Shown piece after piece: positions 8,537 through 18,495 of a stretch of DNA of 64,000 bases (its first letter is position 1; each line of letters opens with the position of its first letter). The translations under genes were made by a program, and so were the position numbers. Under the pieces are notes generated by a model. It was not told the DNA's origin. It saw only the letters and a list, made by a program, of their open reading frames with translations, and searched no databases. This DNA is from Vibrio nereis NBRC 15637 (GTDB lineage Bacteria; Pseudomonadota; Gammaproteobacteria; Enterobacterales; Vibrionaceae): the NCBI RefSeq assembly GCF_001591105.1, contig NZ_BCUD01000001.1:62001-126000 (forward strand), written 5' to 3'.

Positions 8537-9538
8537 ATGAGCATTCAACTTTCAAACGTTATCCTCCACCAACTGCAAAAAAACGATTCAGATGAGCTGA
8601 TTGTGAATTTCAGGCAAGAATCTCTGGCGAACGATGGTTCAACCGAAAACCTTGTTGCTGAGTTGCACCGCGTGTTCAACTTTAAAGCTGGTAAAGGATT
8701 TGGTTCTTTCAAATCGGACAGCGAATTTCAGCATTGGTTGCAAGAATTACGTAAAGGTGAGAAAAACTTCTACGACTTTTCTCAAACTAGCGCGACGCGC
8801 TTGAAAGAAGAGCTGTCTAAGTATCCGTTTGCCGATGAAGGCATCTTGGTATTTGCTGAATATCAATCGCTAGCTACAGACTATCTTTTTGTCGCAATCA
8901 TTCCTTCTAATCAAAGCCTTAAAGTGACTGAAGGTCTCGATATTAGCGCAACAGATTATCTTGATATCAGTAAGATGGATATCGCCGCGCGCATTGACTT
9001 AACAAGCTACGAAACAGACAAAGATTCCAACCGCTACTTGGCTTACATTAAAGGTCGAGTTGGTCGTAAAGTTGCAGACTTTTTCTTAGACTTTTTGCAA
9101 GCAGAAGTTGGTCTAGATACTAAGCAGCAAAACCAAGTCTTGATGCAAGCGGTTGAAGACTTCTGTGCGGATTCTAAGTTAGAGAAAGATGAAGCCATCA
9201 GCTATAAAAAGCAGGTAGCGGAATACTGCAGTGAGCAGATTAAATCTGGCGATGAAGTGTATGTTAAAGAGTTGTCTGGAGAACTTCCTGCATCTCAGGA
9301 TGGGACTAGCTTTCTTGATTACACCCAAGAACAAGGTTATGAGCTGGAGGAAAGCTTCCCTGGTGACAGAACAGCGGTGCGTAAACTAACGAAATATGTT
9401 GGTGCTGGTGGCGGGGTCAGTATTAACTTTGACAGTTTGCTGCTGGGTGAGCGTATTTTTTATGATCCAGAGACGGATACCTTAACCATTAAAGGCACCC
9501 CACCTAACTTACGCGATCAATTGACCCGAAATCGATAA
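8537..9538 (+). CDS. yejK: Nucleoid-associated protein YejK (NdpA)
   Basis: A 333-aa protein matching the YejK/NdpA family along its length: a conserved N-terminal MSIQLSNVILHQLQKN and a C-terminal region with SINFDSLLLGERIFYDPETDTLTIKGTPPNLRDQL. E. coli YejK associates with the nucleoid and interacts with topoisomerases. It has its own transcription unit, divergent from yejL, and ends in a strong bidirectional terminator. Confidence 0.93.
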   Translation: MSIQLSNVILHQLQKNDSDELIVNFRQESLANDGSTENLVAELHRVFNFKAGKGFGSFKSDSEFQHWLQELRKGEKNFYDFSQTSATRLKEELSKYPFADEGILVFAEYQSLATDYLFVAIIPSNQSLKVTEGLDISATDYLDISKMDIAARIDLTSYETDKDSNRYLAYIKGRVGRKVADFFLDFLQAEVGLDTKQQNQVLMQAVEDFCADSKLEKDEAISYKKQVAEYCSEQIKSGDEVYVKELSGELPASQDGTSFLDYTQEQGYELEESFPGDRTAVRKLTKYVGAGGGVSINFDSLLLGERIFYDPETDTLTIKGTPPNLRDQLTRNR

Positions 9539-9613
9539 TCACTAAAACGGCAGGGTGTTTTTGTTTAGCATTCCGCAAGTGATCGAAGAAACGTTGTACT
9601 GTTTTCTTCAGAT

Positions 9614-9650
9614 GCAAAAAAAGAGCGCTAGTCACAGCGCTCTTTTTTAT
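9614..9650. terminator. Bidirectional terminator between yejK and nhaC
   Basis: Perfect stem AAAAAAAGAGCGCT / AGCGCTCTTTTTT with a six-base loop. A- and T-tracts on both sides serve both convergent genes. Confidence 0.85.
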
Positions 9651-9668
9651 TATGTTCATTTCGTTAGG

Positions 9669-11102
9669 TTAAGCGGTTTGCTTAGCTAACTCTGCTTGTT
9701 CTTCGGCTTCTGCATTGGCTGTTGGTTCACATTTATCAACAAACCAACCCATGTATGAAGTGATGATCGTAACAATAATACATACGAAGCTCAGCCACAT
9801 GAATGGGGCGTAAGAAAGCGTTGCTACACCCAGAATGCTCGCCATGTAGATACCGTTATCACTCCAAGGAACCATGCCCGAAGTCAGCGTACCGCCAAAC
9901 TCTGCGTTACGTGACAAGTTTTTACGTTGGTAGCCCAGTCTGTCGTAGTTCTTCGCACAAATCTTTGGCGTCAAAATAAGTGAAACGTACATAGCAGAGC
10001 CAAATACGTTACCTAGGAATGCTGTACCAATCGTGCTGCTTGCCAAAGAACCCGCACTTTGAACACGACGTTCAAACAGCTTAGCAACTGTCTCAAGTAC
10101 GCCAACTTTATCCAGTAGGCCACCGAAGCCAAGACCAAATACAATCACTGCAACGGAACCTAGCATAGAAGACATACCACCACGATTAAGAATCGAGTCG
10201 ATAAACGCGACGCCAGATTCAATTTCGTAAGGTGCCCAAGCCGTGTTAAATGCCTGAAGGAAGTTAACATCTTGAATCATCACTGCCCAGATAATACCCA
10301 GTAGCGAACCAAAGCTAATCACAGGGAATGACGGCATACGCATCGCCAGTAAACTTAAGACGATAGCAACTGGAACAAAAGAGTAAGGTGTTATGTAGAA
10401 CTGTTGCTCCATTGCCGCAATCACAGATTGAACCTGAGACATATCAACGTTACCAGCATAGTGGAAACCAAAAGCAGTAAACATAATGCCAGTGATGACA
10501 TAGCTGATTAGCGCGATTGGCAGCATGCCCTTAATATGTTCCACGACTTCAACGTTCGACATTGAAGACGCCAGAATGACTGAGTCAGACAGTGGAGACA
10601 TCTTATCGCCAAAGTAACAGCCTGAAAGTACTGCACCTGCTGTGATAGGCGCCGGAATACCTAACCCTTGGCCAATCCCCATCATTGCGATACCTGCTGT
10701 ACCAGCCGCACCCCAAGAAGTGCCTGTAGCCAGTGCAGTTAATGAACAGATGATCATCGTAGCAAGAAGGAAAATAGAAGGATGGATTGCTTTCAGACCA
10801 TAATAGATGATGGTTGGTACGATACCGCCAGAGATCCATGTACCTACCAAAGCGCCAACAGCGAGTAAGATAAGTACCGCGCCAAGACCATTTGAAATGC
10901 CGTTAAGCGCTGCTTTTTCAAGATCCTTGTATTGATGGCCTAGGCGAATACCAAGCACCATGATAATGAACCAACCAATGTACAGTGCGAGCTGGATTGG
11001 TAAGTGTAATTTTGCTGTGAATGAAAATGCCATTAGCAAGAAAAGACCAAGGGCAAAAATAACCTGCATCAAGCTGGGCAGACGTGGGGAAAGTTGCGTC
11101 AT
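9669..11102 (-). CDS. nhaC: NhaC-family Na+/H+ antiporter-like transporter
   Basis: A 477-aa polytopic inner-membrane protein with about 11-12 hydrophobic segments. Family signatures are ATGTSWGAAGTAGIAMMG and SGCYFGDKMSPLSDS. NhaC proteins exchange sodium for protons, but some relatives carry amino acids or malate/lactate, so the substrate is not certain. The frame opens 15 codons further upstream. I chose MTQLSPRLP because AGAGG lies about 8 bases before it and the extra residues are not family-like. The C-terminus is Glu/Ala-rich and cytoplasmic. It is divergent from asd. Confidence 0.85.
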   Translation of the reverse strand: MTQLSPRLPSLMQVIFALGLFLLMAFSFTAKLHLPIQLALYIGWFIIMVLGIRLGHQYKDLEKAALNGISNGLGAVLILLAVGALVGTWISGGIVPTIIYYGLKAIHPSIFLLATMIICSLTALATGTSWGAAGTAGIAMMGIGQGLGIPAPITAGAVLSGCYFGDKMSPLSDSVILASSMSNVEVVEHIKGMLPIALISYVITGIMFTAFGFHYAGNVDMSQVQSVIAAMEQQFYITPYSFVPVAIVLSLLAMRMPSFPVISFGSLLGIIWAVMIQDVNFLQAFNTAWAPYEIESGVAFIDSILNRGGMSSMLGSVAVIVFGLGFGGLLDKVGVLETVAKLFERRVQSAGSLASSTIGTAFLGNVFGSAMYVSLILTPKICAKNYDRLGYQRKNLSRNAEFGGTLTSGMVPWSDNGIYMASILGVATLSYAPFMWLSFVCIIVTIITSYMGWFVDKCEPTANAEAEEQAELAKQTA

Positions 11103-11552
11103 ACAGAGCCTCTTATAAGTATTATGAACCGATAGCTTTTCACACATAGCAAAGAAAGCTACCGCAAGGGTTAACTCCTATTCGGGTACGAAGTGAACCT
11201 TACATTACTCGGGATAATATTTCGAGGAATTATGATTTTTGTGTATTTTTAACTCACAAAAGTTTAATTTTAAGAATAAGTATTTTATTTTTTGTTAATG
11301 TGAGTGGGTTAAAATGTTTTGTCATGTAACTTTTGTGTGTCACAAGGTGTAAGGAAATGTTTTTATAAAATCACTCTTTGTCTAGAAATATATCAACCGG
11401 CTAAATTGCATACAAAAACAGCGGTTTATCTGAGCATTGTTAGAATTGACCCAAAAGTTATCGTTTTTATTTAAATTTCCCTTGAGATTTTGTTGTGAAA
11501 ATTGAACTATGGATCACTTGGTTTTTGTAAATCTTTACATGGAGAGTTGATG
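11103..11552. other. nhaC-asd divergent intergenic region
   Basis: About 400 bp of AT-rich DNA without a credible gene. Two short inverted repeats stand out: TTTTGTG / CACAAAA around 11237-11261 (11-base gap) and TTGTGTGTCACAA at about 11332-11346. Near nhaC, AGCTTT / AAAGCT can pair in the transcript (about 11127-11160). I did not find a recognisable lysine riboswitch. Promoters for both genes must be here. Confidence 0.5.
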
Positions 11553-12665
11553 ATGAGAGTAGGTTTAGTTGGCTGGCGTGGTATGGTTGGTTCAGTACTA
11601 ATGCAGCGAATGGTAGAAGAGGGTGACTTCGATTTGATCGAACCAGTCTTTTACAGTACGTCGCAAGTAGGCATTCCCGCGCCAAACCTAGGCAAAGAAG
11701 CCGGAAATCTACAAGATGCTTATGACATCGACAGTTTAAAACAGCTAGATGCTGTGATCACCTGTCAAGGTGGTAGCTACACAGAGAAAGTGTACCCAGA
11801 ACTTCGTAAAGCGGGATGGAAAGGTTACTGGATTGATGCTGCTTCTACACTACGTATGGCAGAAGACTCGATTATTACCTTAGATCCAGTCAACTTAACT
11901 CAAATCCAGCAAGGTATTCACGGCGGCACAAACACTTTTGTCGGTGGTAACTGTACGGTAAGTTTGATGCTAATGGGTCTTGGTGGCCTATTTGAGAAAG
12001 GCCTTGTCGAGTGGGCAAGCGCAATGACTTACCAAGCCGCTTCAGGTGCTGGTGCACAGAACATGCGTGAGTTAATTTCACAAATGGGTGTGATTAACGA
12101 TTCGGTAAGCTCAGAGCTCGCAAACCCAGCAAGTTCTATTCTAGATATTGATAAGAAAGTTGCGGATACAATGCGCAGCTCATCGTTCCCAACAGATAAA
12201 TTTGGTGTGCCACTGGCTGGTTCTTTGATCCCTTGGATCGATGTGAAACGCGATAACGGCCAAAGCAAAGAAGAATGGAAAGCGGCAGTAGAAGCAAATA
12301 AGATCTTAGGCTTCAACGACGCTCCAGTGCCAATCGATGGAACTTGTGTTCGTATCGGAGCAATGCGTTGTCACTCACAAGCTTTAACAATTAAGCTGAA
12401 GCAAAACGTGCCAATGGACGAGATCGAAGAAATGATCGCGACTCATAATGATTGGGTCAAAGTCATTCCTAACGATCGTGATATTACTGCGCAAGAGCTA
12501 ACGCCTGCGAAGGTGACAGGCACCATGTCGGTACCTGTGGGTCGTTTACGTAAAATGGCAATGGGTGATGATTTCCTTAACGCATTCACTGTCGGTGACC
12601 AACTGCTTTGGGGTGCAGCAGAGCCACTACGACGCACACTGCGCATTATCCTAGCTGAAAAGTAA
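11553..12665 (+). CDS. asd: Aspartate-semialdehyde dehydrogenase
   Basis: A 370-aa enzyme that reduces aspartyl phosphate to aspartate semialdehyde with NADPH, feeding lysine, diaminopimelate, methionine and threonine synthesis. The N-terminal NADP motif is [11 protein letters not shown]. The catalytic Cys is in [17 protein letters not shown], and the substrate-binding region includes [16 protein letters not shown]. The start at 11553 is 7 bases after GGAGA; the adjacent ATG at 11550 and a distant TTG at 11502 are less likely. It is transcribed alone, ending in a strong terminator. Confidence 0.96.
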   Translation: MRVGLVGWRGMVGSVLMQRMVEEGDFDLIEPVFYSTSQVGIPAPNLGKEAGNLQDAYDIDSLKQLDAVITCQGGSYTEKVYPELRKAGWKGYWIDAASTLRMAEDSIITLDPVNLTQIQQGIHGGTNTFVGGNCTVSLMLMGLGGLFEKGLVEWASAMTYQAASGAGAQNMRELISQMGVINDSVSSELANPASSILDIDKKVADTMRSSSFPTDKFGVPLAGSLIPWIDVKRDNGQSKEEWKAAVEANKILGFNDAPVPIDGTCVRIGAMRCHSQALTIKLKQNVPMDEIEEMIATHNDWVKVIPNDRDITAQELTPAKVTGTMSVPVGRLRKMAMGDDFLNAFTVGDQLLWGAAEPLRRTLRIILAEK

Positions 12666-12683
12666 TCCCAACATTGTGTTAAT

Positions 12684-12710
12684 AAAAAAGCGCCGATTGG
12701 CGCTTTTTTG
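12684..12710 (+). terminator. Intrinsic terminator after asd
   Basis: AAAAAAGCGCC / GGCGCTTTTTT with a GATT loop, 20 bases past the asd stop. It also works toward the minus-strand channel gene. Confidence 0.85.
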
Positions 12711-12738
12711 TTTTTATCTGCATGAAACTAAGAAAAAG

Positions 12739-13581
12739 CTACTCTTCGTTAGTAACGACTCTTTGATCGGGGTCTGCTAATTCTCCACCACAGTGTTTAC
12801 AGTGCATGGCATCTGAATCATGGCCACTTTGAGAGCAGTTCGGACATTTTACCAATGATTTGTGTGACTGCATTTCTTGGTGTAACTCAGCGGTAAAAAT
12901 GCCAGTGGGAACCGCTAAGATGGAATAGCCCATTAACATCGTCAGTGACGCAATGGCTTTTCCTAATCCAGTTTGTGGCACTAGGTCGCCATATCCTACT
13001 GTTGTGATAGTCACAATGGCCCAGTAGATGCTCATCGGAATGCTGGTAAACCCATTTTCAGGCCCTTCAATGACGAAAATCAGAGAGCCAAAGATGGTGA
13101 CAAGTATTGCGACCGTTGTAAAAAAGATAAATATCTTTCGCCTCGCCATCAAAAGAGAGCGCAGTAAAATGTTGGACTCTTGTAAGTAGCGTACCAATTT
13201 AAGAATTCGAAATATCCGCATCACGCGAAGCGCTCTAATCACCCCCATAAAAGAGGCCGATGGGAAGAAAAGAACTAAATAAGTCGGCAAGATCGCAAGT
13301 AAATCGACGACACCATAAAAGCTTTTTGCATACGCCATTGGCTTTGGAGAGCAATACAACCTCAACATGTACTCAATAGTGAATAGCCCGGTAAACATGT
13401 ATTCCAGGTATTTGAGTTCTCTAGACCACTGTGCACTTATTGAGGGGATGGAGTCCAAGACAAGGACTACCAGAGAACTCATAATCGCAATGATCAGCGC
13501 GATATCAAATGTTTTACCTGCACGAGTGTGGGTACCAAAAATAGTGACGTAAAGAGTGTGTTTTACAGAATTATCAGTCAT
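12739..13581 (-). CDS. Voltage-gated potassium channel with C-terminal zinc ribbon
   Basis: A 280-aa six-helix channel subunit of the Kv type. The S4 voltage sensor has Arg every third residue (RALRVMRIFRILKLVR, about 116-131). The pore loop carries the K+ selectivity filter TVGYGD at 194-199, followed by S6. Four such subunits would form a K+ channel in the inner membrane. After S6 the cytoplasmic tail has two Cys pairs, CPNC (246-249) and CKHC (261-264), which look like a small zinc ribbon. Its role is unknown. It is convergent with asd and upstream of the MarC-like gene's 3' end on the same strand. Confidence 0.9.
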   Translation of the reverse strand: MTDNSVKHTLYVTIFGTHTRAGKTFDIALIIAIMSSLVVLVLDSIPSISAQWSRELKYLEYMFTGLFTIEYMLRLYCSPKPMAYAKSFYGVVDLLAILPTYLVLFFPSASFMGVIRALRVMRIFRILKLVRYLQESNILLRSLLMARRKIFIFFTTVAILVTIFGSLIFVIEGPENGFTSIPMSIYWAIVTITTVGYGDLVPQTGLGKAIASLTMLMGYSILAVPTGIFTAELHQEMQSHKSLVKCPNCSQSGHDSDAMHCKHCGGELADPDQRVVTNEE

Positions 13582-13631
13582 AACAAAGCGATCCGTACAT
13601 GAATCGCTCCATCATACAATCTTAATGAAAG

Positions 13632-14270
13632 TCAGGCTAATCCAGGGAAAAGGTTACGTAAGCCGTTGGCAATAAACTCGATACCTAGTGCACCAAGGAT
13701 CAATCCCATAATACGAGTGATGACGTTAATTCCAGTTTGGCCAAGGAATCGCACAATCAGCGGTGCAGAACGGAATAATAACCAAGAACATAAACAGAAC
13801 ACCCCAACAGTGACAGCAATTCCCACAGTGTCCAACATACTTGGATAGCGTGCGCCATAGACAATAGTAGAGCTAATTGCACCAGGTCCTGCCATTAAAG
13901 GCATTGCCAAGGGTACGACACCGATTTGCTCTCGACTCACGTACTCAGATTTTTCCTGCTTGTTTTGCTTATCCTCACCTAATTTACCGCTCATCATTGA
14001 AAAGGCGATGCTGAGTAAAAGTAAGCCGCCAGCTACTCTAAATGAATCCAGAGAGATACTGAACATATCCAGCAGTAACTGACCCGCGAGTAAAGACACA
14101 ATTAATATGATAGCAACGGCCACATTCGCTGTGGTTGCAGTTTTGTGTTTCTCTTCCAGTGTCATGTGACCGGTTAAAGAAACAAAAACAGGCATTATGC
14201 CAACAGGGTTTACAGCGGCGACTAGCCCGAGAAAAAACTGTAAGAAGATAGCAGCTTCAAAAGTTTGCAT
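13632..14270 (-). CDS. MarC/YchE-family integral membrane protein
   Basis: A 212-aa protein with about six membrane helices, matching the MarC/UPF0056 family: VNPVGIMPVFVSLTG near the N-terminus and PLAMPLMAGPGAIS in the middle. It most resembles E. coli YchE, whose gene is also next to adhE. These proteins are annotated as possible amino-acid transporters, but function is not established. An upstream GTG at 14285 is in frame; the ATG at 14270 is preferred by family alignment. Confidence 0.85.
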   Translation of the reverse strand: MQTFEAAIFLQFFLGLVAAVNPVGIMPVFVSLTGHMTLEEKHKTATTANVAVAIILIVSLLAGQLLLDMFSISLDSFRVAGGLLLLSIAFSMMSGKLGEDKQNKQEKSEYVSREQIGVVPLAMPLMAGPGAISSTIVYGARYPSMLDTVGIAVTVGVFCLCSWLLFRSAPLIVRFLGQTGINVITRIMGLILGALGIEFIANGLRNLFPGLA

Positions 14271-14285
14271 TAAGTGTATCCACAC

Positions 14286-14896
14286 AAAGTAAAGGGAAAG
14301 CGAGGTATAGGCGAAATATAGTCTAAAATGTCGGAGGCAACGAATGAAAAAAACTAACGGTAATCGGTCCCATTACTGAGAAATTCTAATTTTTGACAGG
14401 TAAGTAAATAAAACGGACATGCTTTGTTAAGCATAATACTGAGTGTTTTGTAAGCGGGTTTACATAAACGTTAATAATTGTACATTTTTGATCGGAGGGT
14501 AGACCAAAATGGAGCCAAAATACCTTGTTGCATACTCTATCGGTGGCACATTTTTTGTGGTACACATGTAAGTCTGTGGTCGATAAATGAAACTTTTTTA
14601 CAAATTGTTGTCGCTTTAAATAGTTAATTGTCTGGTTGATGTTATTTTGCTCAATTGTCAGATGTGATTTAAATCCTTATTTTTCATTGGTTTGAGTGAT
14701 TTTGTGCGATGCGTATAACACTTATTGGGTATTTATTTTTTCAGAACTGATCTGAGTCAATATTTTTCATAACATGAAATAATATACTCAGCCCTGAAAG
14801 CAATTTACTAAGATATTCTGTTTAGTTACACGTAAAAACGTACACAGTTTGCTTAATAAAAAGTTTTTAATATTTGTTAATTTTAGGAGAATCCCT
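14286..14896 (+). other. Long adhE upstream region
   Basis: About 600 bp of AT-rich DNA before adhE, with no large gene. Visible elements are a 20-codon ORF with a good ribosome site (14509-14571), a sequence close to a sigma-54 promoter (TGGCAC-N5-TTGT, 14544-14558), a palindrome TTTCATAACATGAAA (14765-14779) and a TATACT that could be a -10 box (14783-14788). adhE is typically controlled by redox and carbon regulators, so complex regulation is plausible. Confidence 0.5.
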
Positions 14897-17599
14897 ATGC
14901 CTGTAACTAATATGGCTGAACTAGATGCAATGGTTGCTCGCGTCAAGAAAGCGCAAGAAGAGTTCGCTACTTACTCTCAAGAGCAAGTGGACAAAATCTT
15001 CCGTGCAGCCTCTCTTGCAGCTAACCAAGCGCGTATCCCGCTAGCACAACAGGCGGTGGAAGAGTCTGGTATGGGTATTATTGAAGATAAAGTAATTAAG
15101 AACCACTTTGCTTCTGAGTTTATCTACAATAAATACAAAGACGAGCAAACTTGCGGCATCCTAGAAGAGGATGACAACCTTGGTACTATGACTATCGCTG
15201 AACCTGTAGGTATCATCTGCGGTATCGTACCAACAACTAACCCAACTTCTACGGCTATCTTCAAATCTCTAATCTCTCTGAAGACTCGTAACGGTATCAT
15301 CTTCTCACCACACCCACGTGCGAAAAACTCAACTAACGATGCAGCGAAACTGGTTCTAGATGCAGCAGTAGCCGCGGGCGCGCCAAAAGACATCATTGGT
15401 TGGATTGACCAACCATCTGTAGAGCTTTCTAACGCTCTTATGAAGCACGACGACATTGCACTTATCCTTGCAACTGGTGGTCCAGGCATGGTTAAAGCTG
15501 CATACTCTTCTGGTAAACCAGCGATCGGTGTAGGTGCGGGTAACGTTCCAGTTGTTATCGATGAAACAGCAGACATCAAACGTGCAGTCGCATCTGTACT
15601 TATGTCTAAAACGTTCGATAACGGCGTAGTATGTGCTTCTGAGCAAGCGGTTATCGTCGTTGACGAAGTTTACAACGAAGTAAAAGAGCGTTTTGCGACT
15701 CACAAAGCACACGTTCTATCAAAATCAGATGCAGATAAAGTGCGTAATGTACTGCTAATCGATGGTGCACTAAACGCGAAAATCGTTGGTCAACCAGCAA
15801 CAGCAATCGCAGAAATGGCAGGTGTAAAAGTTCCTGCAGACACTAAAGTACTTATCGGTGAAGGCCTAGGTAAAGTGTCTTACGATGATGCATTCGCTCA
15901 CGAGAAACTATCTCCAACTCTAGGTATGTTCCGCGCTGACAACTTCGAAGACGCAGTTGCTCAAGCGGTAACTATGGTTGAAATCGGTGGTATCGGCCAC
16001 ACATCTGGTCTTTACACTAACCAAGACGTAAACGCAGATCGTATCCGTTACTTCGGTGACAAAATGAAGACGGCACGTATTCTTGTAAACATCCCGACAA
16101 CTCACGGTGGTATCGGTGACCTTTACAACTTCAACGTTGCGCCTTCTCTAACTCTAGGTTGTGGTTCTTGGGGTGGTAACTCTATCTCTGAGAACGTAGG
16201 TCCTAAGCACCTAATCAACAAGAAAACTGTAGCGAAGCGAGCTGAAAACATGTTGTGGCACAAACTACCTAAGTCTATCTACTTCCGTCGTGGTAGCCTT
16301 CCAATTGCTCTAGGTGACTTAGAAGGTAAGAAACGCGCATTCCTAGTCACTGACCGTTTCCTATTTAATAACGGCTATGCAGATGACGTAGTTCAGCTTC
16401 TTAAAGCACAAGGTATGGAAGTTCAAACATTCTTCGATGTTGAAGCGGATCCAACACTATCTGTGGTTGAAAAAGGCGCGGCTGCGATGAACAGCTTCCA
16501 GCCTGACGTAATCCTAGCGCTAGGTGGTGGTTCACCAATGGATGCGGCTAAGATCATGTGGGTAATGTACGAGCACCCAGAAACGCACTTTGAAGAGCTT
16601 GCAATGCGCTTTATGGACATCCGTAAACGTATCTACAAGTTCCCTAAAATGGGTCAAAAAGCTGAGCTTGTATGTATCACTACAACTTCAGGTACGGGTT
16701 CAGAAGTTACGCCATTTGCGGTTGTTACTGACGACAAAACTGGCGCTAAATACCCACTAGCTGACTACGAAATCACGCCAAACATGGCTATCGTTGATGC
16801 GAACCTAGTTATGAACATGCCTAAGTCTCTAACAGCATTTGGTGGTTACGATGCAGTTACTCACGCTCTAGAAGCTTATGTATCTGTTCTTGCGAACGAA
16901 TACTCTGACGGTCAGGCTCTACAAGCACTTAAGATGCTAAAAGAGTACCTACCATCAAGCTACGCGAACGGTGCAAACGACCCAATCGCTCGTGAAAAAG
17001 TACACAATGCAGCAACTATCGCGGGTGTCGCATTTGCGAACGCATTCCTAGGTGTTTGTCACTCAATGGCGCACAAACTAGGTGCTGAGTTCCACTTGCC
17101 ACACGGCCTAGCGAACGCACTACTGATCTCTAACACAGTACGTTACAACGCGAATGACAACCCAACTAAGCAAACTGCGTTCTCTCAATACGACCGTCCA
17201 CAAGCACGTCGTCGTTACGCTGAAGTTGCTGACCACCTAGGCCTAAGCCAAGCTGGTGACCGCACTGCTCAGAAGATTGAACGTCTATTAGCATGGTTGG
17301 ATGAGCTAAAAGTGAACCTAGACATTCCAATGTCTATCCAAGCAGCGGGTGTTGCAGAGTCTGACTTTATCGCAAAACTAGACGAGCTAGCGGTTGAAGC
17401 GTTCGATGACCAATGTACTGGTGCGAACCCTCGTTACCCTCTAATCAGCGAGTTGAAAGAAGTTCTAACGGCTTCTTACTACGGTAAAGCTTTTGTTGAA
17501 GGTGAAACTTTCGAAGGTACTACTGTAATCAAGAAGAAAGCAGACCAAGAAGCAGCGAAAGCCACACCTAAAGCAAAAAAAGAAAAAGCGAACGCATAA
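14897..17599 (+). CDS. adhE: Bifunctional acetaldehyde-CoA / alcohol dehydrogenase AdhE
   Basis: A 900-aa fusion enzyme that reduces acetyl-CoA to acetaldehyde and then to ethanol with two NADH, a fermentative electron sink. The N-terminal aldehyde dehydrogenase half has the catalytic Cys in NGVVCASEQ. The linker leads to an iron-dependent alcohol dehydrogenase half with GGGSPMDAAK and metal ligands in HALEAY and HSMAHKLGAEFHLPHG. Such proteins form long filaments (spirosomes). The start MPVTNMAELD follows TAGGAGAATCCCT. The tail is Lys/Ala-rich. Codon use is strongly biased, suggesting high expression. Confidence 0.97.
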   Translation: MPVTNMAELDAMVARVKKAQEEFATYSQEQVDKIFRAASLAANQARIPLAQQAVEESGMGIIEDKVIKNHFASEFIYNKYKDEQTCGILEEDDNLGTMTIAEPVGIICGIVPTTNPTSTAIFKSLISLKTRNGIIFSPHPRAKNSTNDAAKLVLDAAVAAGAPKDIIGWIDQPSVELSNALMKHDDIALILATGGPGMVKAAYSSGKPAIGVGAGNVPVVIDETADIKRAVASVLMSKTFDNGVVCASEQAVIVVDEVYNEVKERFATHKAHVLSKSDADKVRNVLLIDGALNAKIVGQPATAIAEMAGVKVPADTKVLIGEGLGKVSYDDAFAHEKLSPTLGMFRADNFEDAVAQAVTMVEIGGIGHTSGLYTNQDVNADRIRYFGDKMKTARILVNIPTTHGGIGDLYNFNVAPSLTLGCGSWGGNSISENVGPKHLINKKTVAKRAENMLWHKLPKSIYFRRGSLPIALGDLEGKKRAFLVTDRFLFNNGYADDVVQLLKAQGMEVQTFFDVEADPTLSVVEKGAAAMNSFQPDVILALGGGSPMDAAKIMWVMYEHPETHFEELAMRFMDIRKRIYKFPKMGQKAELVCITTTSGTGSEVTPFAVVTDDKTGAKYPLADYEITPNMAIVDANLVMNMPKSLTAFGGYDAVTHALEAYVSVLANEYSDGQALQALKMLKEYLPSSYANGANDPIAREKVHNAATIAGVAFANAFLGVCHSMAHKLGAEFHLPHGLANALLISNTVRYNANDNPTKQTAFSQYDRPQARRRYAEVADHLGLSQAGDRTAQKIERLLAWLDELKVNLDIPMSIQAAGVAESDFIAKLDELAVEAFDDQCTGANPRYPLISELKEVLTASYYGKAFVEGETFEGTTVIKKKADQEAAKATPKAKKEKANA

Positions 17600-17660
17600 G
17601 TAAGGCGTAAGTTTTGAGATAGGTTTTCGCTAGCACGAAACCTACAAATCGGGAAAAAGA

Positions 17661-17695
17661 ACAAGCCCCAGCCGTAAGGTTGGGGCTTTTTTCGT
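17661..17695 (+). terminator. Intrinsic terminator after adhE
   Basis: AAGCCCCA / TGGGGCTTTTTT hairpin with a GCCGTAAGGT loop region, 64 bases after the adhE stop. Confidence 0.85.
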
Positions 17696-17799
17696 TTTTA
17701 GCCTGTCTCGTGTAAACACATTGTGGGGCGAGACAATCTAACGCAAACCGTCGATTTGTACCCTACACTCATTTTCGTACAGGGCAAGGAGATAGGTTT

Positions 17800-18156
17800 A
17801 TGAGTTATGTCGATGGATTTGTGGCGGCGGTACCAGAGAAAAACAAACACCTTTATATTGAACATACTCAGAAGGTAGCAAAGATTTTTCGGGAGTACGG
17901 AGCCAGAGAATATGTGGAATGCTGGGGAGATGATATCCCTGACGGCACTCAAACATCAATGAAAATGGCAGTGAAGCTCGAAGAGGGGGAAGTGGTGGTG
18001 TTTTCGTGGATAGTGTGGCCGTCAAAAAGCATGAGAGATCTCAATGTGCCTAGGGTGATGCAAGATCCTCGGATTATCGAAGAGAAAAGCAAGATGCCAT
18101 TTGATGCGTCGAGGATCATTGTCGGCGGATTTGAAACCATCGTCGATGAAAGGTGA
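17800..18156 (+). CDS. DUF1428 family protein
   Basis: A 118-aa protein matching the DUF1428 family: MSYVDGFVAAVP at the start, EYVECWGDD, and FSWIVWPSK. The fold is a dimeric alpha-beta barrel of the ABM type. No activity is established. A ribosome site AAGGAGA precedes the ATG by about 8 bases. It is a single gene between adhE and the convergent min operon. Confidence 0.88.
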   Translation: MSYVDGFVAAVPEKNKHLYIEHTQKVAKIFREYGAREYVECWGDDIPDGTQTSMKMAVKLEEGEVVVFSWIVWPSKSMRDLNVPRVMQDPRIIEEKSKMPFDASRIIVGGFETIVDER

Positions 18157-18181
18157 GAATAAGTGAGCAGGATAATAATAA

Positions 18182-18208
18182 AAAACCCTCTGCACTACAG
18201 AGGGTTTG
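18182..18208 (-). terminator. Terminator of min operon
   Basis: AAACCCTCTG / CAGAGGGTTT stem with a five-base loop. On the minus strand it is followed by TTT and lies just beyond minE. Confidence 0.75.
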
Positions 18209-18225
18209 TCATGCTGAGTTAGAGA

Positions 18226-18489
18226 TTACTTCTCGTCTTCAGGTAACTTAACATTCAGCTCTAGTACTGAAATGTCATCGTCCTTATGCTCAAAGGAGAG
18301 GTCAACCATTGCTGGGTCAATAGCGACATATTTACCAATAACTTTTAGAATATCTTCCTTCAGTTGAGGTAAATAAGAAGGCGCTGGATCCCCCTGGCTA
18401 CGACGCTCTGCAACAATAATTTGCAGTCGCTCTTTGGCTAAATTCGCAGATGATTTTTTCTGCGGGCGGAAAAACTCAAGTAGTGACAT
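18226..18489 (-). CDS. minE: Cell division topological specificity factor MinE
   Basis: An 87-aa protein that stimulates MinD ATPase and drives pole-to-pole oscillation of the Min system, so that the Z-ring forms at midcell. The N-terminal amphipathic [14 protein letters not shown] binds membrane, and the [11 protein letters not shown] helix contacts MinD. It is the last gene of minCDE, 6 bases after minD. Confidence 0.96.
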   Translation of the reverse strand: MSLLEFFRPQKKSSANLAKERLQIIVAERRSQGDPAPSYLPQLKEDILKVIGKYVAIDPAMVDLSFEHKDDDISVLELNVKLPEDEK

Positions 18490-18495
18490 GCCTCT

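Noticed and set aside
11103..11300. Lysine riboswitch ahead of nhaC
   Set aside because: Some NhaC-like lysine transporters have one. I could pair only a short AGCTTT / AAAGCT stem and did not find the conserved core.
14544..14558. A confident sigma-54 promoter for adhE
   Set aside because: The -12 element is GT instead of the nearly invariant GC and it lies about 340 bases from the gene. Kept only as a possibility in the findings.
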